A stretch of 64,000 nt of DNA, taken from assembly GCA_015501595.1 (NCBI GenBank), contig JADNRX010000023.1, positions 186,001 to 250,000 on the forward strand. The letters run 5' to 3'. The notes beneath the pieces are model-generated. The model was given only the letters and a program-made list of their open reading frames with translations, did not search any database and was not told where the DNA came from. Shown here piece after piece: positions 56,667-64,000 of this stretch (the stretch's first letter is position 1; each line of letters starts with the position of its first letter). The position numbers and the translations under genes were made by a program. The DNA comes from Hymenopellis radicata. Its lineage: Eukaryota > Basidiomycota > Agaricomycetes > Agaricales > Physalacriaceae.

Positions 56667-59033
56667 ATGTCGACGAGACCTGCTAGCCCCCAGGATAACA
56701 ATCCTCGACCAGCAAAGCGGCAAAGGCGCTCGTACAGCTCTTCAGAATCAGACGATGAAGAGTTGCCTTTGCCGTCGGAAACACCATTATTTCCCCTGGC
56801 ACCGCTACCCGTGTCGACGCTTCTCGTGTCCTTGCCTGGAATTCTCATCCACCCTCCAACCCATCGCCATCATGCGCGGTCTCTCTGCGTATCTTTGCTG
56901 GCTCTGCGAAAATGTCTCAGCATTCCCGACCTAACTCCCGACATCGAATGCAGGGCATGGACTGCACTAGCGGAGGTGGGGATGATAGCAATTAGTGGAG
57001 GCTTCAGTCAAAACGAAGATCACATATGGGCCCAATCACTAGAAAATGAAGTATGTCCCACTTTTCGCGTGTGTTAATTCGGAATTGACATCCTGCCAGG
57101 TCGAAAAAGCCTCTAGCAAAGCGGTACGCTCTTTTGTCCCCTTACTTGTCTTGTTCCCGATGTTTATCTCTTTTCGTCTAGCTTCTGATATCACAAAAGG
57201 TATTCTTGCCTCATACGATAATGAAAACTTCCTCTCATAGTTGTCTCTAGCATCCATCTTTACGCCTATATCGTCCTTATGTGACTTCGTTGATCGCCCA
57301 ACTAGCTCACTGGCAACAAAACCACAAATTTGCTCGGAACATGCTGCGACGTCTCGTGAAGACTTTTCTATCTGACGACCCGCCGCATACCATCTATTCG
57401 GCACACCTTACTCTTATATCTGTGCTCTCTACACCCACAGACCCAACGAAGGGCTTAACTGCCAAAGATACCCAGGCCGCGTTGTCAGCGATACAAGCTT
57501 TCGTGTCACATGCTGAAAACGCTCAACACCACGGCGTAAAACTTTTCGGTTTGCTGATTCGACTAAGATTGTTGATCTCGTCCGGCTTGTGGGATCGCGT
57601 GGGGGATGCATTGACACTCGCAGAAGAAGCACTGGGCTTCGATTTTACAGACAGTGGCAAGGGTACAGATAAATCGATTCTCGTTCCGATATCGAATGCA
57701 CCTCAGCAAACATCCGAAAACTCTACATCATCCCCATCAAAAACCCTTCCAACACTACCACACTTCCCAGACAAGCTCTCAGAAGTAATGGCAATCCATA
57801 TTCTCATCGTTGGCGTGGTTTTCTACACTTATGTTGGGAACGCAGCATCTACCGCTCCTCGTTTAACTCAGTTACATATGCTCATGGACTCCGGCTCCTG
57901 GAAAGACACAGAAAGTGGAGTGGTGGAAATTATTTTCCACTCTTCCCCCCCACTTCACATCCAGACGACACATCCTCGTATTCTACTCATACTCGCCTAT
58001 CTTGTCAGCGCGATCGCAAAAAAGGATCCAGTCGGCCGGAAGCCAAAACGAAAGTTGTTTGCGAACGAGGGGTTGACGATGTGGGAGAAGGAGATGCGGA
58101 AGCCTATCGTGCTTTCTCCTTGGGCAAGCGTGTCGGATGTGACGCAGTTGGAGTACACCATGAACCGCTTGAAGGGCGATTTGCTATGCGAACTCGTGGG
58201 CGTTCACATCATGCGTTCGGAGTTCGTGGGAGCCCAGAAGCACATAGACGTCCTTGTAGCCCATGTTCGGACTGTTGGGCTGTGGGATGCATTTTCAGCA
58301 CGGGTGTTGCTGCATGAAGCACACCTTGCCCATGCGCGCGGCGACTCCAATCGAGCTGAATCATGTTATGCGATTGCTGCGGATTTAGCGTCAGAAGGCC
58401 AAGGACGAGATGACTACGTGGAGACCTGTGCTAGAGCCGGCATGGTGGGCTTGAAGATAGGTCTAGGGAAGGGCGATTATGAGGAGAGTATGCAAGTCGT
58501 CGAGAGTTGCAAAGGATTGGGCGGAACACTACGAAGCGTTGGTAAAATCATTGAGGCATGCATGTCCTCGGAGATTTTGAAAGCAAAGTACGCATATATC
58601 AAGGAGTCTTCTTCATCGTTAACCCTTCCTTCAGGACGTGTCTGAAATCAGCGCTCACAATCACTGGGGAATCTACAGATAACCATTTGCGGTGCTTGGT
58701 TTTGGCTCTGATCAGCTCGCACTTCATGCACACTGCAACGGATTATGCTATGAAGATGTTGGGAACATGTGAGCAAATCGCGTCTGGACTTGGGGCGGGT
58801 GCTGTCAAAGGCGCAAAAAACACTCACGGTGCCGATACCGTGGGCAACATACCACTGAGGATCTGGACGGCGGAGAGGTTTTTAGGTGACGATTTATTTG
58901 TTCTTCCAATCCTTCCGGCTCATCGTCATTCCTAGAACTGCATCGGAGACAGGGAGATGCAGCCCGTGCGCAGAAGCAAACACTCACAATAGAGGCTTTG
59001 AAGACAGCGCAAGCATCAGCTGTGATGCACTGA
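56667..59033 (+). CDS. Cohesin loader subunit Mau2 / Scc4
   Basis: Partner of Scc2/Nipbl in loading cohesin on chromatin; a TPR-like solenoid. The start at 56667 gives MSTRPASPQDNNPRPAKRQR, a short basic and acidic disordered head. The helical body includes IECRAWTALAEVGMIAIS, FARNMLRRLVKTFLSDDPP and LISVLSTPTDPTKGLT, then WASVSDVTQLEYTMNRLKGD and HLAHARGDSNRAESCYAIA. The C-terminal exons read ISSHFMHTATDYAMKMLGTC and then, after an intron, ERFLELHRRQGDAARAQ, ending QASAVMH. The length (about 700 residues) fits the family. Around six introns, frame intact. Confidence 0.85.
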
Positions 59034-59277
59034 CAGGCTGGCTTCTAGGACTCTGCACTATATCATATTATCATTATTGCCGCATATTGTACACTACTCG
59101 TCGCATCCTCCTGTATTTATATGCTAAGTATCATCATTGTTTTGAGAAAAGGAAATCTATGGGTCTGCCTTTGCTTCCAGGAAGATGAGGTTGAATATAC
59201 AGTGAAAAGGTAGGGATACATCATGCGTCGGCGTCTAGAGAGTCAAAATACCAATAATAACAATTTCTTAAGAGTTG

Positions 59278-61587
59278 GGCGTTAGCCTAAGAGACAGGGT
59301 AGGTTAAAATCAGCAGTTCAAATAAAGCACAAGACGTACCAATCATACTTCACCATCTCGTCCGCGTTGACGATAGATGATGCGATTAACTCGCGAGCTT
59401 CGAGCCAAACCCAGAATTTCAAGAACGTTCCAAGATTGCTCTTGGGCAGATCGCGCGTCATGCCTTCCCTGGTGGCCATCTGACCACCTAGTTGCCGCAG
59501 AATGGGCAGTGCGCTTTTGAACAAGTCAAGGTTAGAGTCCAACTGCCGGCCGATGCCCTCCAACAGCAGGATCGAGATGACAGTGTTGATAAAGTCGCCC
59601 TCCATCTTGACGTGATGTTTCCGCACGCAGGTCAGGACCTCCGTGAGGATGTCGGCGATTTTGATTTGACCGAGAGAGAACGTCTTGCGCTTCACGGTCA
59701 GCACGAGATGCTGCATCTTCAAAGCGAACATCTCCGTGTCGATGGCGAGTTCTGGCGTGCGACATCGCTCGACCATGAGCTGTCCTGTACGGTACCCATC
59801 GAACTCGGCCATTGCGCGGAACATGTCCAGAAAGTTGGTGCGATTCGTCGCAGAGAGGGTGGTCACTAGACCGGCGTCGATGAAGACGACCTCGGGCATG
59901 TACCCTTCTTCGTACAACGTAGACAATTCCGACAACCAAGCCGGGCGATCCTTGGTCAAAGAACGAAGCTGGGAGACGATAGTGTTGGATTCGGAATAAT
60001 CAGGAGCTGCGACGGCGGTATCGGTGGCGGTCTTCTTGGATGTAAATATGAAGGCTTGTAAGGACTGATAGATGTTTTTCAAGACATCTCGCGTAGAAGG
60101 AGGTTTGGTGAATTTGATCATGATGTTCCCAGGATGCAGATCTGAATGCACAAAGTTGTCCAACAGGAGCATATTCTAGATTGCCTTGAGCAACATAAAA
60201 TGGAAAGGAAGAAGTTAAACCAACCAAGAACGCGTCTAACCCGACGGTAGCCATCTGTCTATCGTAAGGTCCCCCTCCATTCTTGAGAAAAGCCTCAAGT
60301 GGAAGCGCGTCTTGGAACTCTTCCACGAGGAGCTCTTTCGTCGACCACACTTTGAGGGGACGAGGGAATGTGACCGGAACTTTCCTCGGTGCAAAGTTGG
60401 CCTCGAAAGTCAACAGATTCTCCGCTTCGTGCCGAAGGTCCAGTTGTTGGAACATCATCTCGCCAAAGACTTGGACCTCTTCCGGAAGTGAGATCCACTG
60501 CATGCCAGGAAAGAGCGTAATGAAGTGAGCGAAAAAGGACATAATAGAGAGATCCCTTGAGATGGTTTTTGAGACGCGTGGATGTAGTACTTTAATGGCG
60601 ACAGCTGCTGTAGGCACGGAAGGAGGAGGATCCTGAAGGATCTGAGGAGCGAGGGCATTTGCCGGTGACTTCTTCCTATGTCGACGCGGGCCGAGGTATG
60701 ACGGGGGAATTAAGTCTTGCTTGAGGACCGCACGGTATACCTATGCCGCGTGAGGAAAGAGAAGCAGCGAAAGAAGAAGGAACGCACCTGCGCAATCGCT
60801 CCAGTTCCTATTGGAGTTTCGTCAAACTCTTCGAACACTTCCTCAAACGGTCGGCGGAAGACCTGAGATATCACTCTCTTGGTGTGTTCTATTGAATGCG
60901 GTTTTCCATTGGAATGAAGTTGCCCCAATCTCTCACACAGGTGGGTAGGAAAAAGATCTGCTCGAGACCCAGCCCATTGAGCCAACTTGACATTGAATTA
61001 GAATCAAAAGGGTGTTGTACAGTCTCGACACGTACCTTTATAAACGTTGGACCTGCTTGCTGCATCTTGGTGACGAGATAGTCATACCACCAAACAGCAC
61101 CCCATCTGTCACCACCAAGTCTTTTCTCAGGCTTTCCGATGAGAAGCATGGGAGTGGATAGAAGGACGGGCATGAAAAGGACGATGAGATAGATGAACCT
61201 CTTTCCGGTAAGAAGCGGCTCCCATATCTTGTTGAGAAGAAAGGACTTGATGCGGCGAGTTAATGTCAAGTCGAGCTCGGCGGGAGAGAAGATGGTCGGT
61301 GTTACAGTGGCTCGTGGGGGCGGACACGGGATGATAGTCGGGGACGAGAAAAGGCCCGGAATGAAGGATTTCTGCTCTGGCGTGAGGAAAAGAGTCAAGC
61401 CACCCACGACCGGGATGAGCCAGAGTGCTTTACGTCTGAGCGAGAAGCGGGGAATGGGCGTCCGGTAGAAGAATGACGGATATTTCGTGTGACGCGACCA
61501 GTTGGAGGCGTTTCTGGGCCTCAAGTGGAGAAGTATGCGGTCCCGGGGGAATACGTGTGCGAAATGAGCACGACAGAATACAGACAT
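59278..61587 (-). CDS. ABC1/UbiB atypical kinase, ADCK2-like, mitochondrial
   Basis: Atypical protein-kinase-like ATPase of the family linked to coenzyme Q and mitochondrial lipid handling. The start at 61587 gives MSVFCRAHFAHVFPRDRIL, an Arg-rich targeting-type leader. One or two hydrophobic segments (LWLIPVVGGLTLFL, FIYLIVLFMPVLLSTPMLLI) precede the kinase. Diagnostic motifs follow: FIKLAQWAGSRADLFP (KxGQ-like extension), GTGAIAQVYRAVL in place of the P-loop, AVAIKVLHPRV with the ATP Lys, HSDLHPGNIMIKF, and FIDAGLV in place of DFG. The last exon adds WLTPNS. About five introns, frame intact. Divergent from glycogenin. Confidence 0.9.
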
Positions 61588-62011
61588 GCTGGCGAGACCG
61601 TCGCGGCGTCGCCCCCGTGTAGCAGGTCACCGAGTATGCGATGGCGGCATGAAAGCGAGAGCAAAGCCGGGTTGACGTCACGCATGTTGTTCTAGTCTTC
61701 GATGTCTACCATTTTCCTTGCTTGAGCTCGACATATATGGTCCCATTCGAAAGCAAAAAACCCATACATATACTGCCGTTAGTATGCAATTGAGTTCAAC
61801 GTTGTTAGGACAATGATGAATGCCAATTTTGTCGAGATTGCAGTACAATTTACCCACATCATCGTTCTAAATCCTCCTTGACTTGTCCTTGACAGCATGA
61901 CGGCAGTTCCTTGCTTTGTTGAAAGGCAGGGGGAATGATCTCGTCAGGGCCGATTTCAACAAAATTTGCTTCTCGCTTCTCGACGGCCATCTTATCTTGC
62001 TCACTACGTCC
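61588..62011. promoter_or_regulatory. Divergent intergenic region, ABC1 kinase / glycogenin
   Basis: About 420 bp holding both promoters. No gene or clear element seen. Confidence 0.4.
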
Positions 62012-64000
62012 ATGGCTGTCCCGTATGCCTTTGTGACGCTCTTGACATCCGATTATTATCTTCCAGGCGCCTTGGCCTTGGCTGCCGCTCTCAGAGACAT
62101 CCATCCTTCCCCCGCCCAAGAACCTGAAGTCGACTTCCAGACAGTCTGTCTTGTCACTCCAGAAACGGTCGATGTCTCAACCATCAAGCTCCTCAGAAGA
62201 GCCTTCAACGTCGTCGTCGGCGTCGAGACCATCGTCCAGGAAGACGACAAGGGTCTTCAATTATTAGGTACGTTTATCTCCTGATCACCCCGCAATTCCA
62301 CCACACGCGTTTCTCCCTCCTCCGCCCCCATTCTCGCATGCCTGACATCAATGACACGGGGCATACTATATGGGACGCGTCTCTGGACACATGATACATC
62401 TTGTGCCATCTGGCGACATCTTATTCTGTCTTCGATTGCTTGTCGACAAGTACTTATCTGTTGTACAGGACGCCCGGACTTGTATACAGTGCTTACAAAA
62501 CTTCACGTCTTTCGGTTGACGCAGTATTCCAAGGTAATATTCTTGGATGCTGATGTCCTCCCAATCCGACCTCTGTCTCACCTCTTCACTCTACCCCACG
62601 AATTTTCCGCTGTGCCTGATGTTGGATGGCCCGATATATTCAACTCTGGTGTCATGGTATTGTCCCCGGGACAAGACAAGTTCGAACAAGTAAGCGCCGT
62701 TCTCCAATCCAGAGGATCATGGGATGGTGGTGACCAGGGTGTTCTCAACGAATGGAGAGGTGGAGACTGGAACAGGCTGAGTTTCACGTATAACACTACT
62801 CCTACAGCCGCATACACGTATGTATCATGAACATTTCTCTCATTTCTCGGTCTAACGTTATTCTAGTTACGCTCCTGCTTATGAACGTTTTGGTTCCGAC
62901 ATCAAGGCCATACATTTCATTGGTCCCAACAAACCCTGGAACGCTATAGTTTATCGCACACCCTTTTCCGGCCGACAGAATGCCCCAACAGAAGAAAAAG
63001 GTCGTGCTTATGACTACGACTCGCTTCTTGACCGATGGTTTGCCGTATACGACAAGCATTATCGCGCAGAGAGCATTATTTCTGAAAGCGAGTTCGAGGT
63101 CAGACGATATGTATCCGCATGGGATGAGCAAACTGGCACAGGTGCAGAATTCGCAGCGTCCGCGGACTTAGATGGTCCTGGCGCTGCTCTGGGGCTGGAA
63201 GTCCTTCGACGCCTCGCTTTGGAAGGCACGAGTAGTAGCGGGATAACATCAGATAACCGGTCTGGTGAAGGGGAATACAAGAGTTTGCCGTTGGAGGGAC
63301 GTTTCGACTTGATGCGCCCTCCACCGCAGCCTGAGCAGCCCCCTCCAACCCAAGATTCTTCAATCAATCCTCCTTCTGGTTCGTCCGAGCACACCCCTCA
63401 GCGTCACTCTCAGGCCTTGTCGACTCCCGGCCGAAGGAGTATCCTCCGTCCCTTCTCCAGCCTGTATCACTGCCTGCCCAAATGCCTGCCGAAACCTCTC
63501 CTTCATCTCATTACATCGCAACCCAGTCGACCTACGGGGACATCATCACCATCATCAATCGCAGGGACAACAGACTCCTACAATTCAAGGATCTGTTCAG
63601 CACCAACATCATGAACCTCCACGACGCCCTGCCTCTCCTCCTAAGCTCTCATGGAATCCTGCTCTCGAACCTCCTCCGAAAAACGTTCCGACGCCCTCTA
63701 CGTTCCCTACGGATACGTATTTCCCGAACGTATGGGACCAAGCGCCCAGCAGACGCCACGATCAGCCGTACCAATTTCAACAAAATCGGCCTGTCTCCCC
63801 TACATCTGAGTCGGGGGCGTTCTTCCGACCTCCCCCAGTACCTCAGATTCCGAAACAGCTACGTAAACAAGGGCACTACAGGAATGTCATTGGGGATGAC
63901 AATTCTGACTCGCCTCTCAGTCCTGATCGTGGAAAAGTCAAACCAATTTTCCCTTGGGAAGAGCAACCTCGTCCTAGACCTGGGCGCGTATTTCCTTCTT
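62012..64000 (+). CDS. Glycogenin (GT8 glycosyltransferase), 3' end outside window, apparent frameshifts
   Basis: Self-glucosylating primer of glycogen synthesis. The start at 62012 gives MAVPYAFVTLLTSDYYLPGA. GT8 motifs follow: RPDLYTVLTKLHVFRL, the Mn-binding DxD in FLDADVLPI, FNSGVMVLSPG, GGDQGVLNEW and FTYNTTPTAAY (the region of the glucosylated Tyr), then KAIHFIGPNKPW. The long C-terminus is disordered and Pro-rich and ends with the glycogen-synthase-binding type sequence PKQLRKQGHYRNVIGD and VKPIFPWEEQPRPRPGRVF. The frame changes at the C run 63426-63428 and the G run 63536-63539; one base added at each restores one frame to the window edge. Confidence 0.9.

Noticed and set aside
1..64000. 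Secondary-metabolite cluster, provirus, CRISPR array or operon
   Set aside because: Neighbouring genes are unrelated housekeeping or orphan functions with their own promoters and introns; no arrays of direct repeats with spacers and no viral genes seen.

Overview
The window is nuclear DNA of a filamentous basidiomycete, most likely an Agaricomycete. Genes are densely packed on both strands and broken by many introns of about 45-60 bp. Orthologues of core fungal proteins sit among families typical of mushroom-forming fungi: a DUF6534 membrane protein, a seven-helix membrane protein, divergent F-box/LRR-like proteins and a GCM1/FAR1-like zinc-finger protein. I see no rRNA, tRNA, CRISPR array or provirus. 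Genus cannot be told from the sequence alone. || Layout. 0-12.7 kb: ribokinase, mitochondrial ribosomal protein mS23, proteasome lid subunit Rpn5, an F-box-like protein, replication factor Sld2 divergent from a disordered KEN-box protein, and an Ayr1-like reductase. 13-27 kb: DUF6534 protein, secreted PLC-like phosphodiesterase, Utp11, zinc-finger protein, VHS/GAT endocytic protein, mitochondrial seryl-tRNA synthetase, RFC subunit, seven-TM protein. 27-33 kb: a direct tandem duplication of a short-chain dehydrogenase gene, an Hst3/Hst4-type sirtuin and Rpb6. 34-47 kb: a two-RRM protein, splicing factor Clf1, and a bacterial-type lipase bracketed by two paralogous F-box genes. 47-51 kb: FGAM synthase. 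51-55 kb is gene-poor and carries a TA-flanked MITE with long inverted repeats. 55-64 kb: fructosamine-3-kinase, cohesin loader Mau2/Scc4, an ABC1/ADCK2-like mitochondrial kinase, and glycogenin cut by the right edge. || The genes do not form one pathway or a biosynthetic cluster. Several serve chromosome replication and maintenance (Sld2, RFC, the Hst3/4-type sirtuin, Mau2), others translation, splicing, proteolysis, purine synthesis or carbon storage. || Two properties matter when using this annotation. About a dozen otherwise well-conserved genes contain single-base indels, mostly one base missing from a short C, G or A run, which looks like base-level assembly error rather than gene decay. 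Also, at least three introns use GC-AG ends, so GT-AG-only gene prediction will break those genes. The most notable biological items are the MITE, the bacterial-type lipase, the SDR tandem duplication and a duplicated 3' splice site in the KEN-box gene.
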